From assembly GCF_002008165.1 (NCBI RefSeq), contig NZ_MRDM01000002.1, forward strand, positions 310,001 through 374,000: a DNA stretch of 64,000 nt, read 5' to 3'. Origin of the DNA: Rhizobium laguerreae. GTDB taxonomy: Bacteria > Pseudomonadota > Alphaproteobacteria > Rhizobiales > Rhizobiaceae. Numbering within the stretch: position 1 is the stretch's first letter; each line of letters begins with the position of its first letter. Positions 16,877 through 26,470 of the stretch are shown piece after piece. The notes beneath the pieces are model-generated. The model ran no database searches, had not been told where the DNA came from, and was given only the letters and a program-made list of their open reading frames with translations. The translations under genes and the position numbers were made by a program.

Positions 16877-18463
16877 ATGCTCAAGAATTTCAACGGACGT
16901 CCGTCCCTCGCTACTGTGCTCAAGGCTTCTACCGTCGCCGGTATCACAGCCGCTGTGCTCGCAACCGGCGTTCCGCTCGAAATCACCCGGTCTTATGCCG
17001 AAGCTGTCAAGGTTCAGGCGCCTGCCGTTCCGAGCTTCGCCAATGTCGTCGACGCCGTTTCGCCGGCCGTCGTTTCCGTCCGGGTCGAAAACCGCGTCAA
17101 TCCCGTCTCCGACAACAACAATGACGGCTTCTCCTTCGATTTCAACGGCCGCGGCTTCGACGACCTTCCCGATGATCATCCGCTGAAGCGGTTCTTCAAG
17201 CAGTTCGGCCAGGATCCGAATGATCAGCAGGGCCATTCCAGGCGCTTCGGCCAGAACGGCCCGAATGGTGGTCCGGGCGGCAAGGGTCGCCTCCGCCCCG
17301 TCGCCCAGGGTTCCGGCTTCTTCATCTCCGAGGACGGCTATATCGTCACCAACAACCACGTCGTTTCTGATGGCCAGGCCTTCGTCGCTGTCACGAATGA
17401 CGGCACCGAGCTCGATGCCAAGCTGATCGGCAAGGATCCGCGCACCGACCTCGCCGTGCTGAAGGTCGACGGCAAGGGCAAGAAGTTCACCTACGTCAAC
17501 TGGGCAGACGACAACAACGTCCGCGTCGGCGACTGGGTCGTTGCCGTCGGCAACCCCTTCGGCCTCGGCGGCACGGTCACGGCCGGCATTGTCTCGGCCC
17601 GCGGCCGCGATATCGGCTCCGGTCCTTATGACGATTACCTGCAGGTCGATGCCGCGGTAAACCGCGGCAACTCCGGCGGCCCGACCTTCAATCTCAGCGG
17701 CGAAGTCGTCGGCATCAACACCGCAATCTTCTCGCCGTCGGGCGGCAGCGTCGGCATCGCCTTCGCCATTCCCGCCTCGACCGCCAAGGATGTCGTCGCC
17801 GATCTGATGAAGGACGGCCAGGTCTCGCGCGGCTGGCTGGGTGTGCAGATCCAGCCGGTGACCAAGGATATCGCCGAATCCATCGGTCTCTCCGAGCCGA
17901 GCGGCGCCCTTGTCGTCGCCCCGCAGGCCGGATCGCCGGGTGACAAGGCCGGCATGAAGGCCGGCGACGTCGTCACCGCGCTGAACGGTGAGACGATCAA
18001 GGATGCGCGTGATCTCAGCCGCCGCATCGGCGCGATGCAGCCGGGCAGCAAGGTCGAGCTTTCGGTCTGGCGCGCCGGCAAGGCCCAGCCTCTCACCGTC
18101 GAACTCGGCACGTTGCCGATCGACCAGAAGGATGCGTCCGCCGATGACAGCAATCAGCCGCAGCAGCCTGAGGCACCGGCTTCCGAAAAGGCGCTTGCCG
18201 ATCTCGGCCTGACGGTCGGCCCGTCTGACGACGGCAAGGGCCTGGCGATAACAGACATCGATCCGAACTCCGACGCCGCTGACAAGGGCATCAAGGAAGG
18301 CGAAAAGATCACCTCGGTCAACAACCAGGAGGTCTCCAGCGCCGACGATATCGTCAAGGTGCTGAACCAGGCAAAGAAGGACGGGCGCACCCGCGCGCTC
18401 TTCCAGATACAGTCCAATGAAGGAAGCCGTTTCGTAGCGCTTCCGATCAACGGCCAGGGCTGA
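16877..18463 (+). CDS. degP: Periplasmic serine protease/chaperone DegP (HtrA, Do family)
   Basis: A 528-residue HtrA protease. After an N-terminal signal segment (about 14-42) comes the trypsin-like domain with the catalytic triad H161 (VTNNHVVSDG), D191 (DPRTDLAVLKV) and S266 (NRGNSGGPT). Two PDZ domains follow, about 305-390 (GWLGVQIQPVT, AGMKAGDVVTALNG) and 425-520 (KGIKEGEKITSVNN). The Q-loop region before the protease core is rich in glycine, asparagine and phenylalanine. DegP degrades or refolds damaged envelope proteins. It is followed by a strong terminator and then by a two-component pair in the order known from other rhizobia, so envelope-stress control is plausible. Confidence 0.92.
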   Translation: MLKNFNGRPSLATVLKASTVAGITAAVLATGVPLEITRSYAEAVKVQAPAVPSFANVVDAVSPAVVSVRVENRVNPVSDNNNDGFSFDFNGRGFDDLPDDHPLKRFFKQFGQDPNDQQGHSRRFGQNGPNGGPGGKGRLRPVAQGSGFFISEDGYIVTNNHVVSDGQAFVAVTNDGTELDAKLIGKDPRTDLAVLKVDGKGKKFTYVNWADDNNVRVGDWVVAVGNPFGLGGTVTAGIVSARGRDIGSGPYDDYLQVDAAVNRGNSGGPTFNLSGEVVGINTAIFSPSGGSVGIAFAIPASTAKDVVADLMKDGQVSRGWLGVQIQPVTKDIAESIGLSEPSGALVVAPQAGSPGDKAGMKAGDVVTALNGETIKDARDLSRRIGAMQPGSKVELSVWRAGKAQPLTVELGTLPIDQKDASADDSNQPQQPEAPASEKALADLGLTVGPSDDGKGLAITDIDPNSDAADKGIKEGEKITSVNNQEVSSADDIVKVLNQAKKDGRTRALFQIQSNEGSRFVALPINGQG

Positions 18464-18479
18464 TCCCTAAGACAACTTG

Positions 18480-18509
18480 GAGCCGTGCGGACGAAACTCC
18501 GCGCGGCTC
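18480..18509 (+). terminator. Terminator after degP
   Basis: GAGCCGTGCGGA (18480-18491) pairs with TCCGCGCGGCTC (18498-18509), twelve pairs with one G-T, around the 6-base loop CGAAAC. The following GATTCTTCTGCCTTTT is moderately T-rich. It separates degP from the two-component genes. Confidence 0.7.
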
Positions 18510-18539
18510 GATTCTTCTGCCTTTTGAAGGATGATCACG

Positions 18540-19286
18540 ATGAGCGCCGCCCCGCAGGAAGATGCTTTGAGCCTTGCCGAAACGCAGCCGGCGGGTAATG
18601 TCGGCCGCATGAAGATTCTCATCATCGAAGATGATCTCGAGGCTGCCGCCTACCTCACGAAAGCCTTTCGCGAGGCGGGTATCGTTGCCGATCACGCCAG
18701 CGACGGCGAGAGCGGCCTGTTCATGGGGTCGGAAAATACCTACGACGTCATCGTCATCGACCGCATGCTGCCGCGCCGGGACGGGCTTTCCGTCATCAGC
18801 GAGTTGCGCCGCAAGGCCATCCATACGCCGGTCCTCATCCTCTCGGCGCTCGGCCAGGTCGATGACCGCGTGACCGGTCTTCGTGCCGGCGGCGACGATT
18901 ACCTGCCGAAGCCCTATGCCTTCAGCGAGTTGCTGGCACGCGTCGAGGTGCTCGGCCGCCGCAAGGGCACGCCGGATCAGGACGTCGTCTATCGCGTCGG
19001 CGATCTCGAACTCGACCGGCTCTCCCATGAGGTGCGCCGCGGCGGCAAGGAGATCCCGCTGCAGCCGCGCGAATTCCGCCTGCTGGAATATCTGATGAAG
19101 AATGCGGGCCAGGTGGTGACCCGCACCATGCTGCTCGAAAATGTCTGGGACTATCACTTCGACCCGCAGACCAACGTCATCGACGTTCATGTCTCGCGCC
19201 TGCGCTCGAAGATTGAAAAGGACTACAACCAGCCGCTCCTGAAGACCATTCGCGGCGCGGGGTACATGATCAAGGATGAGGGATGA
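18540..19286 (+). CDS. OmpR-family response regulator
   Basis: A 248-residue response regulator. The receiver domain starts at MKILIIEDD (residue 24), has the phosphoacceptor D74 in VIVIDRMLPRRDG, and the lysine in GDDYLPKPYAF; the C-terminal winged helix (about 150-245) contains LQPREFRLLEYLMKNAGQVV and VHVSRLRSKIEKD. I chose ATG 18540 because GAAGG lies nine bases upstream; this gives a 23-residue lead (MSAAPQEDALSL). ATG 18609 would give the usual 225-residue form. It overlaps the kinase gene by four bases. The ligand and regulon are unknown; neighbouring degP suggests envelope stress. Confidence 0.85.
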   Translation: MSAAPQEDALSLAETQPAGNVGRMKILIIEDDLEAAAYLTKAFREAGIVADHASDGESGLFMGSENTYDVIVIDRMLPRRDGLSVISELRRKAIHTPVLILSALGQVDDRVTGLRAGGDDYLPKPYAFSELLARVEVLGRRKGTPDQDVVYRVGDLELDRLSHEVRRGGKEIPLQPREFRLLEYLMKNAGQVVTRTMLLENVWDYHFDPQTNVIDVHVSRLRSKIEKDYNQPLLKTIRGAGYMIKDEG

Positions 19287-20695
19287 GCCGTTTCAGGGTT
19301 CTCTTCAAGTCCACAGCAGTCCGCCTTTCGGCACTCTACATTCTCCTTTTCGCCATCTGCGCCGCGACGCTCGTCTTCTATGTGACGGCGATGTCGGAGC
19401 GGCTGCTGACGGGCCAGATCCGCGACGCCGTCAGGCAGGAGGTGGAGCAGGTGCAGCGCGCCTATGACACCGGCGGCATGAACCTTCTCCTGCGCACGAT
19501 GGAGCGGCGTGCACGCCAGCCTGGAGCCAACCTCTACATCATCGCCGGTCCCTCCGGCGATATTCTCGCCGGCAACGTCGCCTCGGTGCAGCCGGGTGTC
19601 TTCGAGGAGATCGGCTGGACCTCCGCGCCCTTCGGCTACCAACGCTATACTGACGGCGGGGGTGTCGAGCGCCGCCACAAGGCAATCGCCAATATTTTCG
19701 TGCTCGACAATGGCCTCAGAATCCTGATCGGCCGCGACCTCGGCGACCCCGAGCGTTTCCGTCTGCTGGTGCGCCAGGCGCTGATGGTGGCCTTGGCGAT
19801 CATGGGGCTCGGCGCCATCATCATCTGGTTCGGCATCGGCCGCAACGCGCTGAAACGCATTGACCGCATGTCGGATGCCAGCAAGAAGATCATGGCCGGC
19901 GACCTGTCGCAGCGCCTGCCGGTGGGCGGATCCGGCGATGAATTCGACCGCTTGTCGATGTCGCTGAATACCATGCTGGAGCGCATCGAGAAGCTGAACG
20001 AGGGACTGCGGCAGGTCTCCGACAACATCGCCCACGATCTCAAGACGCCGTTGACGCGGCTGCGCAACAAGGCGGCCGATGCGCTCGGTGTCGCCGATGG
20101 CGAGGCGCGGCGCACCGCGCTGGAAGGCATCATTTCCGAATCGGACCAGTTGATCCGCACCTTCAACGCGCTGTTGATGATCTCCCGCGTCGAGGCCGGA
20201 TCGGTCGCCGCCGAGATGTCGCCGGTGGAGCTTTCGGCCATCGTCGCCGACAGCGCCGAGCTTTACGAGCCGGCGGCGGAGGAGGCCGGGCTCGGCCTCA
20301 GCTCCAGCATCGAGCCGGATGTCGAGGTGCAGGGCAATCGAGAGCTGATCGGCCAGGCAATCTTCAATCTGCTCGACAATGCCATCAAATATTCCTCCGA
20401 TACGGAAGGGGCGGGCAAGGTATCGCTGAAGCTTTCCCGCCGCCCGGATGGCATCTGCCTTTCGGTCGCCGACCATGGGCCGGGCGTTCCGGCCGACAGG
20501 CGCGACGACGTGGTGAAGCGCTTCGTCCGCCTCGATGAAAGCCGCTCGAAGCCGGGAACGGGGCTCGGGCTTTCGCTGGTGGAAGCGGTGATGGAGCTGC
20601 ACAACGGCCGGTTGGAACTCTCCGATACCGATCCCGACAAACCTGAAAAGCGCGGATTGACCGTCAGCATGATCTTCCCCGCCAAGGCTGCCTGA
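19283..20695 (+). CDS. Sensor histidine kinase (HAMP-containing)
   Basis: A 470-residue membrane kinase paired with the response regulator just upstream (ATGA overlap). Transmembrane helices lie at about 14-36 and 163-184, enclosing a periplasmic sensor region of about 125 residues. A HAMP domain (about 185-240) leads to the dimerisation helices with H251 in DNIAHDLKTPLTRL. The ATPase domain carries the N box GQAIFNLLDNAIKYS, G1 box VADHGPGVPADRR and G2 box GTGLGLSLVEAV. The length and layout are standard for a class I kinase. The signal is unknown. Confidence 0.88.
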   Translation: MSRFRVLFKSTAVRLSALYILLFAICAATLVFYVTAMSERLLTGQIRDAVRQEVEQVQRAYDTGGMNLLLRTMERRARQPGANLYIIAGPSGDILAGNVASVQPGVFEEIGWTSAPFGYQRYTDGGGVERRHKAIANIFVLDNGLRILIGRDLGDPERFRLLVRQALMVALAIMGLGAIIIWFGIGRNALKRIDRMSDASKKIMAGDLSQRLPVGGSGDEFDRLSMSLNTMLERIEKLNEGLRQVSDNIAHDLKTPLTRLRNKAADALGVADGEARRTALEGIISESDQLIRTFNALLMISRVEAGSVAAEMSPVELSAIVADSAELYEPAAEEAGLGLSSSIEPDVEVQGNRELIGQAIFNLLDNAIKYSSDTEGAGKVSLKLSRRPDGICLSVADHGPGVPADRRDDVVKRFVRLDESRSKPGTGLGLSLVEAVMELHNGRLELSDTDPDKPEKRGLTVSMIFPAKAA

Positions 20696-20831
20696 GCTTT
20701 TCCGCCGAAATACGATGGGTTGAATCGTATATTGGCGGTTTGCCGCCAAGACCCTAGTTTAATGCCGGTCGAAGGAGGCGTTTCCGCGATTCTGCGGGAC
20801 CGTTCCTTAGGCGCTAAAGCAGGGAGAGCGC

Positions 20832-23789
20832 ATGCTGACGAAATCGACGCATGGCCTGAAGGATGTGGCCGAAGGGCTGCTACGTCCGCTGAACCAGACG
20901 GAGTTGAAGCTGGCGTTGGCCGACCTCCAGGAGGCCGGCGGACACGAGCCGTCGGTGGCGGCGATGCTGAAGACGGAAGGCCCGCTTCGCGATTTCATTG
21001 CGGCCGTGCTGACGCTGTCGCCCTATCTGCGCGAAATCGTCAATCTCGATCCCGCTATCCTCGCTGGTGCCATCACCCAGCCGCTGGAGCCGCAGATCGA
21101 GGCGCTGGTCGCCGAGGCGCGGCGCTGCTGGCGGCCAGACGAGGAGGGTGCTGCACCTGCCGAATCCGTAGTGATGAGCAGGCTGCGCATCATCAAGCGC
21201 AAGATGGCCTTCCTCGTTGCATTCGCCGATCTCGCGCGCATCTTCGACGGCCGGGCGACGACGGCCTGGCTGAGCGAGCTCGCCGAAGCGTCGGTTGCCG
21301 CCGCGATCGACCATCTGCTGCTGGCGGCGCATGAGGGTGGAAAACTCAGGCTGCGGGATCTGGCGGCGCCGAGCGAAGGGTCCGGGCTGATCGTGCTCGG
21401 CATGGGCAAACTCGGCGCAAGCGAACTCAACTATTCCTCCGATATCGACCTCGTCGTCTTCTTCGACGAACAGGCAGGCATCGTGCCCGACCCGGATGAT
21501 GCGATCGAGGTCTTCCCGAGGATGATGCGGCGGTTGGTGCGCATCCTGCAGGAGCGGACAGCCGATGGCTACGTCTTCCGCACCGATCTCAGATTGCGAC
21601 CCGATCCCGGTTCGACGCCGCTGGCGATCCCGGTCGATGCGGCGATGATCTATTACGAGGGCAGGGGCCAGAACTGGGAACGGGCGGCTTTCATCAAGGC
21701 GCGCGCCGTTGCCGGCGACCTCAAGGCTGGCGGCGATTTCCTGCGCGGGCTCGCCCCTTTCGTCTTCCGCAAATATCTCGATTACGCGGCGATTGCCGAT
21801 ATCCATTCGATCAAGCGGCAGATCCATGCGCATAAGGGCCACGGCGCCATTGCGGTCAAGGGTCACAACGTCAAGCTCGGCCGCGGCGGCATTCGCGAGA
21901 TCGAATTCTTCGTCCAGACGCAGCAGCTGATTGCCGGCGGCCGCATGCCGGCATTGCGTGGCAGGGCGACGGAGGGGACGCTCGGTGAGCTCACCAAGGC
22001 GAAATGGATCGACGCGGAGACCCGCGACGAACTGACGGAGGCCTACTGGTTCCTGCGCGATGTCGAGCATCGCATCCAGATGGTGCGCGACGAGCAGACC
22101 CACCTGTTGCCGGAAACGGATGCCGACCTGAAGCGCATCGCCTTCATGATGGGCTTTTCCGACACGCCGAGCTTCTCCGAACGGCTGGTCGGCGTGCTGA
22201 AGACGGTCGAGCGGCGTTATGCCCACCTCTTCGAGCAGGAGAGCAGGCTTTCCACCGACACCGGAAATCTCGTCTTCACCGGTCAAGGCGACGACCCGGA
22301 TACGCTGGAGACGTTGAAGAGGCTCGGTTTTACCAGGCCGTCCGATATTTCCCGCATCATCCGCACCTGGCACTACGGCCGCTACCGCGCGACGCAATCG
22401 GTCGAGGCGCGTGAAAGGCTGACGGAGCTGGCGCCGGAGCTCCTGCGGGTCTTCGGCGAAAGCAAGCGCGCCGACGAGGCGCTGCTGCGCTTCGACAGTT
22501 TCATCTCCGGCCTTCCCTCCGGCATCCAGCTGTTCTCGCTGCTCGGCAGCAACCCGGCGCTGCTGTCGCTGATCGTCAACATCATGTCCTCGGCACCCCG
22601 GCTTGCCGAGGTGATCGCCGCCAAGCCGCATGTCTTCGACGGCATGCTCGATCCGGGCCTGATGGCCGAGCTGCCGACGCGTGATTATCTCGGCGAACGG
22701 CTGAAGGGCTCGCTTGCCCAGGCGCGCCACTATGAAGAGGTGCTCGACCGGCTGCGCATCTTCGCCGCCGAGCAGCGCTTCCTGATCGGCATCCGCCTGC
22801 TTACAGGCGCGATCAACGGCGTGATGGCCGCACGCGCCTTTACGCATCTCGCCGACCTCGTCATTGCGGCGGCACTCGATGCCGTGGTCGGCGAGATGCG
22901 GGCAGCACACGGCGACTATCCTGGCGGGCGCATCGCGGTCGCCGGCATGGGCAAGCTCGGCAGCTTCGAGCTGACGGCCGGTTCCGACGTCGATCTGATC
23001 CTGCTCTATGATTATGACGATGCGGCTTCCGAATCCGACGGGCCGAAGCCGCTCGATGCGACGCGTTACTTCACCCGCATCACCCAGAGACTGATGGCCG
23101 CCTTGTCGGCGCCGACCGCCGAAGGCGTGCTCTATGAGGTCGACATGCGGCTGCGCCCATCCGGCAACAAGGGGCCGGTCGCCACCCGCATCAATGCCTT
23201 CGGCAAGTATCAGCGCGAAGAGGCATGGACCTGGGAACATATGGCGCTCAGCCGCGCCCGGCTGATTTGCGGCAATGAGAGCCTGATCGCCGAAGCGGAA
23301 CATATCGTCCGCGAGGTGCTGTCGGCCGATCGCGATATTGCCAAGGTGGCGCATGATGTCGCCGAGATGCGCGCATTGATCGACACGGAAAAGCCGCCCT
23401 CCGGCCCGTGGGACCTGAAGCTCATTCCCGGCGGCGTCATCGACCTCGAATTCATCGCCCAGTATCTCGCACTGATCGCGCCGACCAGGGGCGTCGGCAT
23501 TGCCGTCAATGGGATGAGCACCGGCGAGGCCCTGAAGGTGCTTGGCGACCCGCTGATGGTGACGTCCGATCTCGACATATGTCTCGAGGCCTTCGCGCTT
23601 TATACCGGACTTTCGCAGCTGATCCGCCTCTCCATCGACGGCCTGTTCGATCCGAAAGAAGCACCGGCGGGCCTCGTCGAACTCGTCTGCCGCGCCGGCG
23701 ACTGCCCTGACATCAAGACGCTGGAAGCGGAGGTGAAGCGGCTGTCGAAAGCGGTTCGGAAAATATTCCTGAATGTCGTGAAAGCCTGA
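20832..23789 (+). CDS. glnE: Bifunctional glutamine synthetase adenylyltransferase/deadenylase GlnE
   Basis: A 985-residue two-headed enzyme that adds and removes AMP on glutamine synthetase in response to PII proteins and glutamine. The N-terminal nucleotidyltransferase-like domain (de-adenylylation) has GMGKLGASELNYSSDIDLVV around residues 190-215, and the C-terminal adenylylation domain has GMGKLGSFELTAGSDVDLI around 700-720; each is followed by a helical PII-sensing bundle. The length matches family members of about 950-990 residues. It stands alone after the two-component pair with a 136-base gap, and is independent of the glnA genes. The same order (degP, two-component genes, glnE, pleC region) is seen in other Rhizobiaceae. 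Confidence 0.95.
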   Translation: MLTKSTHGLKDVAEGLLRPLNQTELKLALADLQEAGGHEPSVAAMLKTEGPLRDFIAAVLTLSPYLREIVNLDPAILAGAITQPLEPQIEALVAEARRCWRPDEEGAAPAESVVMSRLRIIKRKMAFLVAFADLARIFDGRATTAWLSELAEASVAAAIDHLLLAAHEGGKLRLRDLAAPSEGSGLIVLGMGKLGASELNYSSDIDLVVFFDEQAGIVPDPDDAIEVFPRMMRRLVRILQERTADGYVFRTDLRLRPDPGSTPLAIPVDAAMIYYEGRGQNWERAAFIKARAVAGDLKAGGDFLRGLAPFVFRKYLDYAAIADIHSIKRQIHAHKGHGAIAVKGHNVKLGRGGIREIEFFVQTQQLIAGGRMPALRGRATEGTLGELTKAKWIDAETRDELTEAYWFLRDVEHRIQMVRDEQTHLLPETDADLKRIAFMMGFSDTPSFSERLVGVLKTVERRYAHLFEQESRLSTDTGNLVFTGQGDDPDTLETLKRLGFTRPSDISRIIRTWHYGRYRATQSVEARERLTELAPELLRVFGESKRADEALLRFDSFISGLPSGIQLFSLLGSNPALLSLIVNIMSSAPRLAEVIAAKPHVFDGMLDPGLMAELPTRDYLGERLKGSLAQARHYEEVLDRLRIFAAEQRFLIGIRLLTGAINGVMAARAFTHLADLVIAAALDAVVGEMRAAHGDYPGGRIAVAGMGKLGSFELTAGSDVDLILLYDYDDAASESDGPKPLDATRYFTRITQRLMAALSAPTAEGVLYEVDMRLRPSGNKGPVATRINAFGKYQREEAWTWEHMALSRARLICGNESLIAEAEHIVREVLSADRDIAKVAHDVAEMRALIDTEKPPSGPWDLKLIPGGVIDLEFIAQYLALIAPTRGVGIAVNGMSTGEALKVLGDPLMVTSDLDICLEAFALYTGLSQLIRLSIDGLFDPKEAPAGLVELVCRAGDCPDIKTLEAEVKRLSKAVRKIFLNVVKA

Positions 23790-23888
23790 TCTCACATCAG
23801 ATGGAACGACCGCAGGATTATCTCGAGCATGGCCTGTCGGATTCTCGTTTAGCCGGTCGTCTTCAGGACAAAGCTATGGAGAACACCA

Positions 23889-24539
23889 ATGACGATTACC
23901 ATTACCGCCTTTGAACGGTCGCCCGATCGCGGCAAGGGTCTGGCGCGTGACATGCGCGTTCGCTGGGCGCTCGAGGAAGTGGGCCAACCTTACGACGTTC
24001 GTCTTGTTTCGTTCAAGACGATGAGAGAACCCGCGCATCTCGCACTTCAGCCTTTCGGGCAGATCCCGACCTATGAAGAAGGCGATCTCGCTTTATTCGA
24101 GTCCGGCGCCATCGTCTTCCATATTGGCGAGCGCCATGCGGGCCTGCTGCCGGACGACGCGAATGCCCGGGCACGCGCGCTTACATGGATGTTTGCCGCG
24201 CTCAACACCGTGGAACCACCGATCTTCGACCGCGCGCTCGCCATGATCCTCGAGCGCGACAAGCCTTGGTACGACCATCGCCTTTCCGCCGTTGAGGACA
24301 GCATCCGGAAACGGCTGACCGACCTCTCCCGCCGTCTTGGCGATGCCGACTGGCTCGATGGTGCGTTCAGCGCCGGTGACCTGCTGATGGTGTCGGTGCT
24401 GCTCAGGTTGAAGGGATCTGCTATACTGGAGGAATATCCGAACCTCTCCGCCTATGTCGCCCGCGGCGAAGCGCGGCCGGCATACAAGCGTGCTTTCGCC
24501 GCTCAGCTGGCCGTTTTTACCGCCGCATCGGCCGGCTGA
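23889..24539 (+). CDS. Glutathione S-transferase family protein
   Basis: A 216-residue glutathione transferase of a divergent bacterial type. The thioredoxin-like half (1-80) begins MTITITAFERSPDRGKGLAR and includes the cis-proline segment QPFGQIPTYEEGD and ALFESGAIVFHIGERH; the helical half contains DWLDGAFSAGDLLMVSVLLR, equivalent to the N-capping box. The usual catalytic serine/cysteine stretch is replaced by PDRGKG. GGAGAACACC precedes the ATG at 23889. It is convergent with the cytochrome b561-YceI gene and shows no operon partner. The substrate is unknown. Confidence 0.85.
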   Translation: MTITITAFERSPDRGKGLARDMRVRWALEEVGQPYDVRLVSFKTMREPAHLALQPFGQIPTYEEGDLALFESGAIVFHIGERHAGLLPDDANARARALTWMFAALNTVEPPIFDRALAMILERDKPWYDHRLSAVEDSIRKRLTDLSRRLGDADWLDGAFSAGDLLMVSVLLRLKGSAILEEYPNLSAYVARGEARPAYKRAFAAQLAVFTAASAG

Positions 24540-24555
24540 CGAACGACTTTCCGGC

Positions 24556-25779
24556 TTAGCTCGTCGGCGCTGACGGCGTCGCTTCGAGCTTGAAGGTTAC
24601 GCGGATAACCTTGTCGAGCCATTCACCCTTTCCGTCATTCTGCACGCCAAGTCCAAGGGCCAGACGATCCAGCTCCGCCGTGCCGGCAACGATGGCCCGT
24701 CCCGCCCCATCGCGCTGCATCGTAAACGGGACCGACACAGGCACCGTCACACCGCGGACAAGGGCATTGCCCTTGCCGAAATAGGCCTCGCCCGCAGTTT
24801 CGAAATGGTCGAGCACAACCTCCACCAGCGGATGGGTGGTCGTCTGCAGGCCGTCGTCGCCGCCGATATTGGGCCTGACGAATGAATTATCGAAATCGAT
24901 GGAGGCGGCGTCTATGGCAATCCGCGCCTTGGCGGCGCCAAGATTGTCCGGATCGAATTCGATGAATGCGTCCCATTTTCCGATCGTGCCGGCAGTCGGC
25001 GTTCCGGAAAAATTGATCGTGTAGGTCAGTGCAGACTTCGTTTTATCGATCACCCAGCCGGATGGCGATGCTTCAGTCGATCCAAGGTCCGCGGCATTGA
25101 CGGATGCGGTGCCGCCCGTTCTGGAGATCAACAGTCCGCCGGCGATAAAGCACAGTGCCAGAACGACGGAGACCAGCACGCCGATTGCGGAGGAGGGCAT
25201 CCGGCGCAGCCAGCCAACAGGCATCATTCGCGAAAAGGACGGCATCCGATCGATCACCGAATGCTTGAGCGCCCCGGCCACATGCAGAACCAGAAGCAAC
25301 CCGAAACCATAGGCCAGAATGACATGCGCATTCTCGGACGCGGCCTCAACCGTTGCGCGCATCCAGACCGGAATGGGCAGATGTGGCCAGACCAGAGTAT
25401 CGGAGAGAAACAGAAGGGTGGGAATCCCTGTAGAGGACGCCGACACCAGCAGCCAGCCGGTCAAAGGCACGACCAGCATCAGCGCATAGAATAGTGCATG
25501 GACGATGCCGGCCGCGACCTGTTCTTCCCGTCTCATCGGCGCATGCGCGGGCGGCGTGTGGAACAGGCGCCAGGCGATGCGGGCGATCGTCAAGGTTAGG
25601 ATCGCGATGCCGAAAGTCTTGTGCCACTGGAACATCGCAAAACGCAGCGTATCTGGGACGCTCTCCACGCGGCTCATCAGAAAACCCATGGCCAGCTGAG
25701 TCAGGATGAGCGCAGCGATGAGCCAGTGCAGGATCATAGCACCCATACTGTAGGCCCGTACCGAATGTGTAGCTGACAT
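24556..25779 (-). CDS. Cytochrome b561 domain fused to YceI-like domain
   Basis: A 407-residue fusion. The N-terminal half (about 8-190) is a four-helix cytochrome b561-type quinol oxidase domain with haem-ligand histidines in ILHWLIAA (H18), FQWHKTFG (H53) and later helices (VHALFYAL, LLLVLHVAG). A membrane helix at about 205-225 leads to a periplasmic YceI lipocalin-like domain (about 240-400; SALTYTINFSGTPTAGTIGK, VRGVTVPVSVPFTMQ). YceI proteins bind polyisoprenoids, and b561 passes electrons in the inner membrane, so the fusion may act on a quinone or isoprenoid at the membrane surface. A separate YceI gene lies directly upstream, 82 bases away on the same strand. Confidence 0.85.
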   Translation of the reverse strand: MSATHSVRAYSMGAMILHWLIAALILTQLAMGFLMSRVESVPDTLRFAMFQWHKTFGIAILTLTIARIAWRLFHTPPAHAPMRREEQVAAGIVHALFYALMLVVPLTGWLLVSASSTGIPTLLFLSDTLVWPHLPIPVWMRATVEAASENAHVILAYGFGLLLVLHVAGALKHSVIDRMPSFSRMMPVGWLRRMPSSAIGVLVSVVLALCFIAGGLLISRTGGTASVNAADLGSTEASPSGWVIDKTKSALTYTINFSGTPTAGTIGKWDAFIEFDPDNLGAAKARIAIDAASIDFDNSFVRPNIGGDDGLQTTTHPLVEVVLDHFETAGEAYFGKGNALVRGVTVPVSVPFTMQRDGAGRAIVAGTAELDRLALGLGVQNDGKGEWLDKVIRVTFKLEATPSAPTS

Positions 25780-25861
25780 GGATGACTTCCGGTCGTCTCA
25801 ATGGGAACGCAAAAGAGCCGGCGCAACCCGACGATGTCGGGGCTGCACCGGCAACGAACAT

Positions 25862-26470
25862 CTACTGAGCGACGAATTCGGTTTCGATCGTCAGTTTGAC
25901 GTCGTCGCTGACAGGACCGACCAAAGCGGCAACGCCGAAATCGGAGCGCTTGATCACGCCGGTTGCTGAAAAGCCGACGGTCGGCTTCTTGGACATCGGG
26001 TGCGGGTTGAGCGCTGCGTTCAGGGTAACGTCGAGCGTAACGGGCTTGGTGACGCCGTGGAACGTCAAGTAACCGGTGACGGTTCCGGTCTTGCCGTCCT
26101 TGACGTCGATGGCCGTGGAAACGAAAGTGATCTGGTTGAACTTGGCCGCATCAAAGAACATTTCACCGGCAATCTCTGCATCAAAGCTCTTGTCGCTTGC
26201 CGGATAGTTCGTGCTGACCGAAGCCGGATCGATGGTTGCCGTGAGTTTCGACTTCGTAACGTCCGCAGGGGCGAGCTCGAGCGTCGCAGAGATCTTGTCG
26301 AAGCGGCCGATATAGTTGGAAAGGCCGAAATGGACGACGCTCCACAGAACGTTGGTATGGGTCACATCCGCCCGGTAGGTGCCGGCAGGAACATCGATCG
26401 TCTGCGCATATGCAGTGGAGGACGCAAGTGCCAGGACACCGGCAACGAGGGCGGACTTAATGGAAAACAT
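25862..26470 (-). CDS. YceI family periplasmic protein
   Basis: A 202-residue secreted protein. The signal peptide (MFSIKSALVAGVLALASSTA) is cleaved near AYA-QT. The mature part is a YceI lipocalin-like barrel, beginning GTYRADVTHTNVLWSVVHFG and containing FDAAKFNQITFVSTAIDV and LTFHGVTKPVTLDV. YceI proteins bind long isoprenoid chains in a hydrophobic pocket and have been linked to stress or acid responses. I chose ATG 26470 because AAGGA lies seven bases upstream and the signal peptide starts there. It is the first gene of a likely operon with the cytochrome b561-YceI fusion. Confidence 0.88.
   Translation of the reverse strand: MFSIKSALVAGVLALASSTAYAQTIDVPAGTYRADVTHTNVLWSVVHFGLSNYIGRFDKISATLELAPADVTKSKLTATIDPASVSTNYPASDKSFDAEIAGEMFFDAAKFNQITFVSTAIDVKDGKTGTVTGYLTFHGVTKPVTLDVTLNAALNPHPMSKKPTVGFSATGVIKRSDFGVAALVGPVSDDVKLTIETEFVAQ

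Noticed and set aside
20880..23795. 971-codon minus-strand open frame opposite glnE
   Set aside because: A shadow of glnE caused by third-position GC bias; glnE motifs are intact on the plus strand.
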